Origin: Planctomycetota bacterium
GTDB lineage: Bacteria; Planctomycetota; Planctomycetia; Pirellulales; Pirellulaceae
Assembly (NCBI GenBank): GCA_027619595.1
Contig: JAQCHP010000029.1
Coordinates: 1-41,943, forward strand
Reading direction: 5' to 3'
DNA length: 41,943 nucleotides
Position 1 is the stretch's first letter. The number at the start of each line of letters is the position of its first letter. The position numbers were made by a program, and so were the translations under genes. Below the pieces are notes generated by a model, which was given only the letters and a program-made list of their open reading frames with translations, did not search any database and was not told the DNA's origin. This document shows positions 1-8,610 of the stretch, in pieces.

Positions 1-2
1 TT

Positions 3-1106
3 GACACAATTTCACCCGATAGCTGGGAAGAAAACGGCATAGGAAGTGGAAAAATCACGGAGTTCGAAGGAAACCTAAGTCTGGTCGTCCGGCAAACCGA
101 GGACGTTCACGCGGAAATCGCGGATCTTCTCGACCAGTTGCGTCGTCTGCAGGATCTTCAGGTGACAATCGAGGTGCGCTTTATTACCTTGAATGACAAC
201 TTCTTCGAACGAATTGGCGTCGACTTTGACTTTAATATCGACGACAACGTGACGCGACTCCCGCTGGAAGACGACGGGCCAGCGGTGACTGTCGGTATCG
301 ACAACGCTGGAAATCTTACACCCGACCTGGACCTGCAGTTCACACAAGGGAGCTTTGCTTCCGCGGTTCCAGCCTTTGGCCAATTCGACCCGAACTCCGC
401 CGCAAACTTCGGCTTTGCCGTCTTGAGTGACATCGAAGCATTCTTCGTCATACAAGCCGCGCAAGGAGATACGCGGACGAACGTACTGCAAGCGCCCAAA
501 GTAACCCTGTTCAACGGCCAGCAGGCATCCATCCAAGATCAGGCTCAGCGCCCCTTCGTGATCAGCGTAGTACCGGTGGTAGGCGATTTTGCCGCGGCAC
601 ACCAGCCGATCATTGCTGTTCTATCCGAAGGCACAGCTCTCAATGTGCAAGCCGTGGTGTCCCAGGACCGTAGGTTCGTACGACTCACACTCAATCCGTT
701 CTTTAGCACTATAGACGACGTCGAGGAATTCACCTTCGAAGGGACACGTCGGTCGAGGACCGGTACCACTGCAGTCGATCCTACTGATCCAGATAATAAT
801 GTCGAGAACGACAGGGAGGAAGAAATCGAAGGCACGACAGTCCAATTGCCGACACTGGCGTTTACCACCGTCAACACCACGGTCAGCGTGCCAGACGGGG
901 GTACGATTTTGCTCGGCGGAATCAAACGCCTACGGGAAGGTCGCAGCGAATCGGGCGTACCGTTCCTCAACAAGATACCGTTTGTCAACCGGTTGTTCAA
1001 CAATGTGGGAATCGGACGTGAGGCTTCCAGTTTGATGATGATGGTAACTCCTCGCATCATCATTCAAGAAGAATTTGAAGAGGAATTGGGAACTGCAGGG
1101 ACATAA
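3..1106 (+). CDS. Secretin (type II/III secretion or type IV pilus family), C-terminal part
   Basis: The reading frame is open from the left edge, so this is the 3' part of a longer gene. Secretins form the outer-membrane gated ring of type II secretion, type III secretion and type IV pilus machines. The visible part has the end of a ring-building N domain (a stretch like LRRLQDLQVTIEVRFI) and then the secretin beta-barrel core. Near the end is the family signature VPDGGTILLGGI, followed by SGVPFLNKIPFVNRLF and a final beta strand with MMMVTPRII. An acidic insert (VDPTDPDNNVENDREEE) lies in the barrel region. The next gene is convergent. The type of secretion system cannot be told from this fragment. 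The family is well supported; the specific role is open. Confidence 0.9.
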   Translation, partial: DTISPDSWEENGIGSGKITEFEGNLSLVVRQTEDVHAEIADLLDQLRRLQDLQVTIEVRFITLNDNFFERIGVDFDFNIDDNVTRLPLEDDGPAVTVGIDNAGNLTPDLDLQFTQGSFASAVPAFGQFDPNSAANFGFAVLSDIEAFFVIQAAQGDTRTNVLQAPKVTLFNGQQASIQDQAQRPFVISVVPVVGDFAAAHQPIIAVLSEGTALNVQAVVSQDRRFVRLTLNPFFSTIDDVEEFTFEGTRRSRTGTTAVDPTDPDNNVENDREEEIEGTTVQLPTLAFTTVNTTVSVPDGGTILLGGIKRLREGRSESGVPFLNKIPFVNRLFNNVGIGREASSLMMMVTPRIIIQEEFEEELGTAGT

Positions 1107-1142
1107 GTAACCTCGTAGCTCGCAACATGGCTGACCGATGAT

Positions 1143-1169
1143 GGCCGCCGCTTCTCGCCACCGGCGGTC
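1143..1169. terminator. Possible hairpin between convergent genes
   Basis: CCGCCG (1145-1150) pairs with CGGCGG (1162-1167), extended by one G-U and one G-C pair, with an 11-base loop. It lies between the secretin stop (1106) and the convergent valS stop (1223). No U-run follows on either strand, so an intrinsic terminator is only a guess from position. Confidence 0.3.
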
Positions 1170-1222
1170 TGAAAGACAAGCCTCTTAACAACAAGTCGCT
1201 CAACCTCGGTGGCCGGACAGCT

Positions 1223-4200
1223 TTAACCTTTGTTTAGATTCGCCAATGCCGCTTGGGCTGATGCAAGTTGTTCTTGCATTTGCGTCAGTGACTCACGCTC
1301 CTTAGCCACCACTTCGGCTGGTGCCCGACCTACGAAGTTTTGGTTGGACAACTTGGATTCTTTGGCAGAGATCAAGCCAGTCAGTTGTTCCACTTGTTTT
1401 TTGTGCCTGACCATTTCTGCCTCGATGTCGATACAGCCGTACAGGTCCAAATAAAGTTCCATTGCGTCGTTCGGTAGAGGAACGTGAGCATGGGTCGCGG
1501 GTGGCTCAGCATCTGGCCCCCAGGCTGTGCCCTTGGCCCTTGCCATCTGTTGAAAATAGGGTGCCATGGGCCGCAAAAGGTCGGCTGTTTCAAGATCACA
1601 GCGCACGGCAAACTGCACTTCCTGCTTAGGCGGGATATTCTGCCGACTGCGAATCTCTCGTAGGGCAGCCAATATCGCCAAGAACTTGGCAAAGCGTCGT
1701 TCCAGGAGTGGGTCTTGATGCTCAATCTGCGTAATCGGCCAAGCGGCAACGACGATACTGTCCGACGCTGGCCGCGGATCGGACAATCCGCGCTCCGGCG
1801 CGAATCCCATCAATAGCTGCCAAATCTCTTCTGTCAAGAACGGAATAATCGGGTGCAGCAAACGTAGTAACGTGTCGAGTACGTGAGCGAGCATACGCTG
1901 CGCCACCGGCCGTGTCGATTCATCGTCTACACGACGCTTTGTAATTTCAACATACACGCTGCAGAAGTCATTCCAGGCGAAATCGTACAACCATCGCGCT
2001 GCATCGGCGTACTGGTAACTCTGCAAGCTCTCCGTTACGCCCTGGGTGACTGTCGCGAGTCGACTCAATATCCATTGGTCTTCCACACGGAGGTCTTCTA
2101 CGGCAACGGGTGCCGGAGTATATTCGCGCAGGTTCATGATCGTGAATCTTGCAGCATTCCACAGCTTGTTGCAAAAGTTCCGTGCCAATTCAAATCGTTC
2201 GCTAACCACAGCGCCTCGTGGCAACTCTTTGTCGTCATCTGTCCTCGCCCATTGGGTAGCGAACGGCTTGTGGCACGCTTCACAGGTAACTTTCGGCAGT
2301 TCACGGTTCTGCTTGGTTTGGTCCATTAGCTTTTCGCAGTGTGGGCATTCAAACTGCACCGGCATGCGCAGCCGCTGCGGTCCGGTGGTGAGAAACGCCA
2401 AACCGAAACGTAATGCATCCGCCCCAAACTTCTCAATGACGTCCAGTGGGTCTACGCCATTCCCCTTAGACTTCGACATCGTCTCGCCGTAACCGTCCAA
2501 TATTTTGGGATGAATAAAGACCTCTCGAAACGGTACTTCACCGAGGTTATTCAGCCCGGCAAGCACCATCCGCGCCACCCATAAGGTGATGATGTCTCGG
2601 CTAGTGATAAGGGTGCTCGTCGGATAGTAGTAGGCAAGTTCCGGCGTCTTGTCGGGCCAACCGAGTGTGGAATGTGGCCACAATGCTGAGCTAAACCACG
2701 TATCTAAAACGTCTTCTTCTCGGACGAAGCCAGCCCGTTCGATGTGTGATTCCAATTCGCTCTCCCCGGGCGCGACACATAGAAACAGTGTGCGCATCCC
2801 TTCCGCATCGACTTCCCCAAAGCAAGCCGCGATGCGATCCTGAAACTCGGCCGGAACCACTATGGAATCTTGTCCAACATCAATTTTCGGAACTCCTGGC
2901 AGGCGTAGCGATTGCCAAAAAGAGTCGTCGGACTTGCGACCACGCAATGACCAGACCGGAATCTGGTGGCCCCACCACAACTGACGACTCACGGGCCAGT
3001 CGCGTTTTTCGCTCAGCCAATCCAAATAACCTTTGGCATAACGGGAGGGAAAAATCTGAACGCGTTCGTCCGAAACGGCGTCCATTGCCGATTGAGCCAA
3101 TTCCTCCATACGAACAAACCACTGGTCGGCTAAGAAAGGCTCAATGGGCGTTTTGCTGCGGTCGGAATGTGCGAGATCAATTTCCCGGTCCTCCACCTTT
3201 TCCATCAGTCCGAGATTCTCTAGGTCGTGTACAACGCGCTGACGTGCTTGCGAGACTGTAAGACCCGAATAGCCGCCAGCATTCGCATTGAGCGAACCAT
3301 CTGAATTGAGGATATTGATCATCGGCAGCCCACAGCGCAAGCCGACTTCGTAGTCGTTGGGATCGTGAGCGGGAGTTATCTTGACACAACCTGTACCTAA
3401 TTCAGGCTTGGCCCAAGTATCTAACACGAGGGGAATGGGCCGATTCAATAGTGGCAGCAGGAGACTTCGGCCATCGCGTGCCATGTCTCGGAGCAGTTCG
3501 AGTGCCGGCAGTACTTCCGCTCGGCGCGCATCCACCGAATCCCACTGATTCTGCAACAGTTCGCGGTCCCTTGCCGAAGCTGACGCCATCTTATGGCGCA
3601 AATCGCTCAATACTTGATCCAACGCCGCGCGGGGGTCAGGATGCACCGCAACCGCAGTATCTCCCAACATCGTTTCCGGCCGAGTGGTGGCAATCGTTAC
3701 GAAGGCGGGTTCTCCAGGTTGCGGATCGATGACCGGGTACCGAAAGTGCCAAAAGAACCCCTGCACAACTTCGTGAGACACTTCATCGTCGCTGACCGCC
3801 GTCTGTAAGAAGGTGTCCCAATTGACAAGTCGCTTACCACGATAAATCTTTCGCTGACGGAAGAGGCTAAAGAACGTCTGCCGCACTGCCTTGGCACAAA
3901 CGTCATCCAGCGTAAACCGTGTGCGTTTCCAATCACAGCTACAACCCATCTTCTTGAGTTGTTCCAAGATCCGGCGCTCATAGGCGTCCTTCCAGGCCCA
4001 GATTCGTTCCACCAGGGCGGTCCGACCGAGGTCATGACGCGACTTGTTTTCTTCTTCGCGAATTCGACGCTCCACAACGGCCTGCGTGGCAATCCCAGCG
4101 TGATCGGTGCCGGGCATCCACAGAACGTTAAAGCCTTGCATGCGTTTCTGTCGCACCAAGATATCCTGCAACGTGTTATTCAAGGCATGACCGAGGTGCA

Positions 4201-4366
4201 AAGCGCCGGTCACATTGGGAGGAGGAATAACGACGGTAAACGGTCGGCGATTTGGATCGGGGACGCTATGAAAATATCCCCGTTCTTCCCACAGGGCATA
4301 CCAGCGAGCTTGTGATCCCGCGGCGTCAAATCGTTTTGGCAATTCGTCAAACTGGGGTGAATTCAT
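1223..4366 (-). CDS. valS: Valyl-tRNA synthetase
   Basis: Charges tRNA-Val with valine in the cytoplasm. At 1047 residues it is longer than the usual ~880-950. Class I signatures are clear: PPPNVTGALHLGH (res. 48-60, HIGH motif) and TMSKS (629-633, a KMSKS variant with Thr first). The editing (CP1) domain lies between them with TTRPETMLGDTAVAVHP (228-243). A C-terminal coiled-coil tRNA arm covers the last ~80 residues. Two additions stand out: a ~60-residue charged helical insert in the CP1 region (about 245-305), and a zinc-ribbon-like insert with C674, C677, C695 and C698 between KMSKS and the anticodon-binding domain. The ATG overlaps the stop of the upstream citramalate synthase by one base (TGATG), suggesting translational coupling. 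Identity is very secure. Confidence 0.97.
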   Translation of the reverse strand: MNSPQFDELPKRFDAAGSQARWYALWEERGYFHSVPDPNRRPFTVVIPPPNVTGALHLGHALNNTLQDILVRQKRMQGFNVLWMPGTDHAGIATQAVVERRIREEENKSRHDLGRTALVERIWAWKDAYERRILEQLKKMGCSCDWKRTRFTLDDVCAKAVRQTFFSLFRQRKIYRGKRLVNWDTFLQTAVSDDEVSHEVVQGFFWHFRYPVIDPQPGEPAFVTIATTRPETMLGDTAVAVHPDPRAALDQVLSDLRHKMASASARDRELLQNQWDSVDARRAEVLPALELLRDMARDGRSLLLPLLNRPIPLVLDTWAKPELGTGCVKITPAHDPNDYEVGLRCGLPMINILNSDGSLNANAGGYSGLTVSQARQRVVHDLENLGLMEKVEDREIDLAHSDRSKTPIEPFLADQWFVRMEELAQSAMDAVSDERVQIFPSRYAKGYLDWLSEKRDWPVSRQLWWGHQIPVWSLRGRKSDDSFWQSLRLPGVPKIDVGQDSIVVPAEFQDRIAACFGEVDAEGMRTLFLCVAPGESELESHIERAGFVREEDVLDTWFSSALWPHSTLGWPDKTPELAYYYPTSTLITSRDIITLWVARMVLAGLNNLGEVPFREVFIHPKILDGYGETMSKSKGNGVDPLDVIEKFGADALRFGLAFLTTGPQRLRMPVQFECPHCEKLMDQTKQNRELPKVTCEACHKPFATQWARTDDDKELPRGAVVSERFELARNFCNKLWNAARFTIMNLREYTPAPVAVEDLRVEDQWILSRLATVTQGVTESLQSYQYADAARWLYDFAWNDFCSVYVEITKRRVDDESTRPVAQRMLAHVLDTLLRLLHPIIPFLTEEIWQLLMGFAPERGLSDPRPASDSIVVAAWPITQIEHQDPLLERRFAKFLAILAALREIRSRQNIPPKQEVQFAVRCDLETADLLRPMAPYFQQMARAKGTAWGPDAEPPATHAHVPLPNDAMELYLDLYGCIDIEAEMVRHKKQVEQLTGLISAKESKLSNQNFVGRAPAEVVAKERESLTQMQEQLASAQAALANLNKG

Positions 4367-5964
4367 CAGTGGTCGATTCCTGAAACGGAAGGTACGCTTT
4401 TCGCAGACTCGTCCTTGGCTAACTTGTACTCTATGGCATCCACCAAGGCCTTCCAGCTTGCTTCAATAATATTTTCGCTGACACCGACGGTCCCCCACGT
4501 ATCGTGGCCGTCGCTGCTTTCAATCACCACACGAATCCGTGCGGCGGTACCAGCCTCGGAATTGACGACTCGCACTTTGTAATCCACCAGTTGCATCTCG
4601 GATAGGGCGGGGTAGCTCCCCAACAACGACTTTCGTAGTGCGGCGTCAAGTGCATTGACAGGGCCATCACCTTCGGCAACTTCGTGGCGGAGATCGTTTC
4701 CGATACGAACCTTGACGGTCGCTTCCGTAACAACGTCGTCTTGTGAATCCCCCGCCACTTCCACATGGTATTTAATGCATTCAAAGTGGGGCGTAAACGA
4801 CCCAGCACAGCGTTTCACCAACAGATCAAATGAGGCACCCGCAGACTCGAACTGATACCCGCGATTTTCCAATGCGACCACCTGGGCCAAGATACGGTCC
4901 ATTAATTCACGGTCCTCTTGTAACTTAGGCTGGTTCGTGAGCGCCATGATGTTTGATCGTCCAGACAATTCGCTCACCAAAATACGCCGCTCGTTACCAA
5001 CGGCTTCCGGACAAACGTGCTCATAGCTGGCAGCAGCCCGGTTAACCGCATGCACATGCATTCCCCCTTTGTGAGCAAACGCGCTGGGGCCGACAAAGGG
5101 TTGATTGTTTCGATGAACAAGATTGGCGGTCTCGTAAACAAATCGGGCGATTTCCGTGAGGTGCTGTAAGGACCCGGGCTGTAGTAGGTCGTACCCCTTC
5201 TTCTTCAGGGCCAAGTTCGCGATGATGGAAATCAGGTCAGCGTTACCGCATCGTTCGCCTAAACCGTTAATCGTCCCCTGAATTTGAACGGCACCGACGT
5301 CCACGGCAGCCAACGAGTTGGCCACGGCAAGTTCACAATCATTGTGGCAGTGGATTCCAACTGGCACATCGCAGCCGGCTTGCACTTGCCGTATGAGGTC
5401 GGCTACTTCTTCCGGCATACTGCCGCCATTCGTATCACAACAAACGACCAGTGATGCACCGGCGTGCGCGGCGGCCCGCACGGTCTGCAATGCATACTCA
5501 GGATTCTCTTTCCATCCATCGAAAAAGTGTTCGGCGTCGTAAATTACATGCCGACCCTCTGACACCAAGTACGCCACGCTTTCGCCAATCATGGCAAGGT
5601 TCTCATCACGTGATACGCGCAGAACTTCGTCTACGTGAAACGCCGAGGTCTTACCTACCAGAGTGATGACCGGCGCGTACGAGGCGAGGAGTGCTTTCAT
5701 ACCAGGATCTTCGGCCGCCGCAAGTCCTCGACGGCGGGTCATTCCAAACGCACAGACGCGCGCGTGCATCAGTTGCATATCCCGCACGCGAGCAAAGAAT
5801 TCAGCGTCTTTTTCGTTAGAAAGAGGATAACCCCCTTCGATAAAGTCGACGCCCAATTCATCCAAGCGTTGGCAGATCACTAGCTTGTCGCGAAGCGAGA
5901 AACTAACACCTTCTCCTTGAGCACCGTCCCGGAGTGTCGTATCGTAAATCTCAATTCGCCGCAT
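4366..5964 (-). CDS. cimA: (R)-citramalate synthase
   Basis: Condenses pyruvate and acetyl-CoA to citramalate, the first step of the threonine-independent route to isoleucine. The protein opens with RRIEIYDTTLRDGAQGEG, the catalytic/metal motif of the isopropylmalate/homocitrate/citramalate synthase family. GIHCHND carries the metal-binding histidines, and a C-terminal LeuA-type allosteric domain covers roughly the last 130 residues. About 532 residues fits citramalate synthase better than short LeuA. I chose the ATG at 5964 because AAGGGA lies just upstream and the protein then begins at the conserved core; an in-frame GTG at 6000 would add 12 residues. The gene is directly upstream of valS with a one-base overlap, pairing a branched-chain biosynthetic enzyme with a branched-chain tRNA synthetase. 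Homocitrate or 2-isopropylmalate synthase activity is less likely. Confidence 0.9.
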   Translation of the reverse strand: MRRIEIYDTTLRDGAQGEGVSFSLRDKLVICQRLDELGVDFIEGGYPLSNEKDAEFFARVRDMQLMHARVCAFGMTRRRGLAAAEDPGMKALLASYAPVITLVGKTSAFHVDEVLRVSRDENLAMIGESVAYLVSEGRHVIYDAEHFFDGWKENPEYALQTVRAAAHAGASLVVCCDTNGGSMPEEVADLIRQVQAGCDVPVGIHCHNDCELAVANSLAAVDVGAVQIQGTINGLGERCGNADLISIIANLALKKKGYDLLQPGSLQHLTEIARFVYETANLVHRNNQPFVGPSAFAHKGGMHVHAVNRAAASYEHVCPEAVGNERRILVSELSGRSNIMALTNQPKLQEDRELMDRILAQVVALENRGYQFESAGASFDLLVKRCAGSFTPHFECIKYHVEVAGDSQDDVVTEATVKVRIGNDLRHEVAEGDGPVNALDAALRKSLLGSYPALSEMQLVDYKVRVVNSEAGTAARIRVVIESSDGHDTWGTVGVSENIIEASWKALVDAIEYKLAKDESAKSVPSVSGIDH

Positions 5965-6130
5965 GGTCGATCCCTTCGCATTTACCTGTGGAACGAACAC
6001 GGTGCGACTTGGTCAGTTAAGGCACGTGCGCCGAAGGATTAAATGATCAAGCCCGTTGACTCCACAGAGTCCGGAATCTTAAGACGTGGAGCTTCCATTG
6101 TCAAACGCCGAGGTTTCAACTGCGGACGGC

Positions 6131-6970
6131 TCATTCCAGAAAGAAATCAGGGATTAACTCGGTACCGGGAGACACGGAATAGGAAGAAAAATCGTCGCAA
6201 CCGACTCCTCGCAATACATCTTCATCAACGTAGAAATTTCCGGAGGCGATCCGGGAATCTTGTGTCAGGATCAGGTGGGCAGCATCCGCCATAATTTCCG
6301 GGCGACGACATCCCTGGAGTGCAGCGGGACCACCTAGCAGGTTCTCAATCGCGGCTGTGGCAATCGCCGTCTTGGGCCAAAGCGCATTGACGGCAATCCC
6401 CTCGGAGCGTAGTTCCTCGGCCATTCCCAAAACACACATGCTCATGCCGTATTTCGACATGGTGTAGGCAACATGGCCAGCGAACCACCGTTTGTCCAAA
6501 TTGAGCGGTGGCGAGATGTTGAGAATATGCGGATTGCCGGCCTGGATGAGGAAGGGCAGGCAGAGTTGGGAGGCCATAAACGTCGCACGAACATTCACGG
6601 CATGCATCAAATCAAACCTTTTCATTGGTGTTTGCCGCGTCCCGGCAAGAAAAATTGCACTCGCATTGTTCACGAGCATGTCGATTCCACCAAACCGCTC
6701 CGCCGTAGACGCAACGGCTCGGCGCAGTTGCTCTTCGTCCCGAATATCGCAGATGCAAGGGAGCGCGCGGCCACCCGCCGCGTCAATTTCCGCGGCGACT
6801 GAATAGACCGTGCCTGGCAGGCGCGGGTGAGGCTCGGCCGTCTTGGCCACCACGGCGATCGAGGCACCGTCACGAGCCGCACGCAACGCGATCGCTCGGC
6901 CGATCCCCCGACTGGCTCCCGTGATGAAAAGTGTCTTGTCAGTCAGTGTCTTGCCACTCTGGGACGTCAT
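6131..6970 (-). CDS. HSDL2-like short-chain dehydrogenase/reductase
   Basis: NAD(P)-dependent oxidoreductase of the classical SDR fold, 279 residues from the ATG at 6970. The cofactor site is TGASRGIGRA near the N-terminus, NNASA follows, and the active-site pair is in YTMSK. The middle and C-terminal segments (ILNISPPLNLDKRWF, KYGMSMCVLGMAEE, VNALWPKTAIATAA and the ending PDFFLE) match my memory of the SDR part of HSDL2 proteins. The SCP2 lipid-transfer domain that HSDL2 carries is absent. The substrate is unknown; fatty-acyl or steroid-like compounds are suggested only by the family name. Its ATG overlaps the stop of the upstream chelatase gene by four bases (ATGA), so the two are probably co-translated. 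Family call is sure, substrate is not. Confidence 0.88.
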   Translation of the reverse strand: MTSQSGKTLTDKTLFITGASRGIGRAIALRAARDGASIAVVAKTAEPHPRLPGTVYSVAAEIDAAGGRALPCICDIRDEEQLRRAVASTAERFGGIDMLVNNASAIFLAGTRQTPMKRFDLMHAVNVRATFMASQLCLPFLIQAGNPHILNISPPLNLDKRWFAGHVAYTMSKYGMSMCVLGMAEELRSEGIAVNALWPKTAIATAAIENLLGGPAALQGCRRPEIMADAAHLILTQDSRIASGNFYVDEDVLRGVGCDDFSSYSVSPGTELIPDFFLE

Positions 6971-7509
6971 GCGAATGGTTCTTTTCCGGGAAGATCGAGA
7001 GGAGGGGTATGCCAACGGCAGGTAGCGGGAGGTCCGCATACGGTGCAATCCTGGACGCCCAATGTGGCACTTCTCAGGCAATCAGCGATCCGATCCTCCA
7101 TTACACGAATCATGCCCACATGAAGACCGAGTGGAGCTGCTACCAGAAATTGCGTCTGCGGATGATTCACTGCTGCTTCGCGGGCCAAGCGGGGGATATC
7201 CTCGTGCCAATGCCGACCCGGCCCTAGGAAGTAGGGGTAGACCACTAAGAACTCCGCTCCACGCTCAACGCACCGGTCATAGGCCTGCGCAATGGTTGGT
7301 TCGGCAATCTCCATATGAGCCGGTTCAACCCGCGTCAGTCCCGTTTCCCGCTGAAAGAGTTCGACAACCTGTAATAGGAGCGAGTTGCTTTCGGCACGCC
7401 GCGAACCGTGGTCAACCACGATGAATCCCATTCGGGACCGATCCAGCCCCAAATCATGAAGGCGGTCGGGCAAAGTAGGAACCGGTTTGAGCGGGGAGGT
7501 CAATGGCAT
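6967..7509 (-). CDS. CbiX/SirB-type sirohydrochlorin chelatase
   Basis: Predicted to insert Co2+ or Fe2+ into sirohydrochlorin for cobalamin or siroheme synthesis. From the ATG at 7509 the protein has 180 residues, about the size of one chelatase half-domain plus extensions. FIVVDHGSRRAESN carries the first conserved histidine. PAHMEIAEPTIAQAY and VYPYFLGPGRHWHEDIPR give the metal-binding histidine region and the family's FL-x2-G-x-H-x3-DI signature. The frame extends upstream to 7716, but that would overlap cysK, and AGGGA precedes the ATG at 7509. It is divergent from cysK (152-base gap) and coupled to the SDR downstream. Proximity to cysK favours a siroheme role in sulfite reduction, but metal choice cannot be read from sequence. 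Confidence 0.82.
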   Translation of the reverse strand: MPLTSPLKPVPTLPDRLHDLGLDRSRMGFIVVDHGSRRAESNSLLLQVVELFQRETGLTRVEPAHMEIAEPTIAQAYDRCVERGAEFLVVYPYFLGPGRHWHEDIPRLAREAAVNHPQTQFLVAAPLGLHVGMIRVMEDRIADCLRSATLGVQDCTVCGPPATCRWHTPPLDLPGKEPFA

Positions 7510-7661
7510 GCGGAGATGTCCCTTCGCTGTTGTTCCGTGAAAAAATGGATCGAGGTTGCCGCACGGATCACGAAGCATTACGATCGTACCGTGGGCCAGA
7601 ATTGTCAACTGGCCGAGAATAACCTCGCCGTTGAAGCCATCCAGCGAAAGGAAGTCGGAGT

Positions 7662-8603
7662 ATGCCACGCGGAAAGACATTCGCCAACGTAACCAAGACG
7701 ATTGGTGATACGCCAATGATTCAGATTAATCAGCTGATCCCTGCAGGACAGGCTACCGTCTTCGCGAAGTGTGAGTTTTTTCAGCCCCTCAATAGCGTCA
7801 AGGACCGCATTGGAGTGGCCATGATCGAAGCAGGCGAGCGAGACGGAAAGATCGGGCCAGGTACGCATATCATCGAGCCAACCAGCGGCAACACCGGGAT
7901 CGCGCTCGCATTCGTGTGCGCCGCAAAAGGTTACCGCCTGACTCTGACGATGCCAGAGTCCATGTCACTTGAGCGGCGTGCTTTGTTACGTGGCTTAGGA
8001 GCCAATCTCGTGCTGACTCCGGCTGCCAACGGCATGAAAGGTGCCATTGAAACAGCAGCCGAGATGGTGGCCAACGAATCCTCCGCCTGGATGCCCCAAC
8101 AATTTGAGAATCCCGCGAATCCATTAATTCATGAGACGACCACTGGTCCCGAAATCTGGGAGGACTCGGGGGGACAAATTGATGCAATCGTGGCCGGTGT
8201 CGGAACAGGCGGGACGATTACCGGAGTCGCTCGGTTCCTGAAGCAGAAGAATCCCAACTTTCGGGCGATCGCCGTGGAACCAATCGCTTCGCCCGTCATC
8301 AGCGGCGGGGCTCCCGGAAAGCATCGTATCCAGGGGATCGGAGCCGGATTTGTCCCCCGTAACTTGGACACGTCCATTGTGGATGAAGTGATCCAGGTGG
8401 ACGATAACGATGCGTTCGAATGGGCCCGAATGCTTGCGCAGAAAGAAGGGATCTGTGCCGGGATCAGCAGCGGAGCCAATATGTGGGCCGCCGCTCAAGT
8501 AGCTGCACGTCCGGAATATCGCGGAAAACGGATCGTGACAATCATGTGCAGCTTAGGCGAGCGATACCTGTCAACTCCGTTATTCGGCGGACTCACCGGA
8601 TAA
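7662..8603 (+). CDS. cysK: Cysteine synthase (O-acetylserine sulfhydrylase)
   Basis: Makes cysteine from O-acetylserine and sulfide with pyridoxal phosphate. The PLP lysine is K47 in NSVKDR. TSGNTG (74-79) is the substrate/cofactor loop and GTGGT (181-185) binds the PLP phosphate. Length (313 residues) and the start GDTPMIQINQL are typical of the CysK/CysM group. No CBS domain is present, so a cystathionine beta-synthase is unlikely. The ATG has a good ribosome site (GGAAGTCGGAG). The next gene begins 7 bases after the stop. The divergent neighbour is a probable siroheme-type chelatase, so this intergenic region may serve sulfur assimilation. CysK versus CysM cannot be settled by eye. Confidence 0.93.
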   Translation: MPRGKTFANVTKTIGDTPMIQINQLIPAGQATVFAKCEFFQPLNSVKDRIGVAMIEAGERDGKIGPGTHIIEPTSGNTGIALAFVCAAKGYRLTLTMPESMSLERRALLRGLGANLVLTPAANGMKGAIETAAEMVANESSAWMPQQFENPANPLIHETTTGPEIWEDSGGQIDAIVAGVGTGGTITGVARFLKQKNPNFRAIAVEPIASPVISGGAPGKHRIQGIGAGFVPRNLDTSIVDEVIQVDDNDAFEWARMLAQKEGICAGISSGANMWAAAQVAARPEYRGKRIVTIMCSLGERYLSTPLFGGLTG

Positions 8604-8610
8604 CTTCAGC

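Noticed and set aside
545-1063. 172-codon antisense frame within the secretin gene
   Set aside because: Shadow of the strong plus-strand coding frame; Ser/Arg-rich with no domain.
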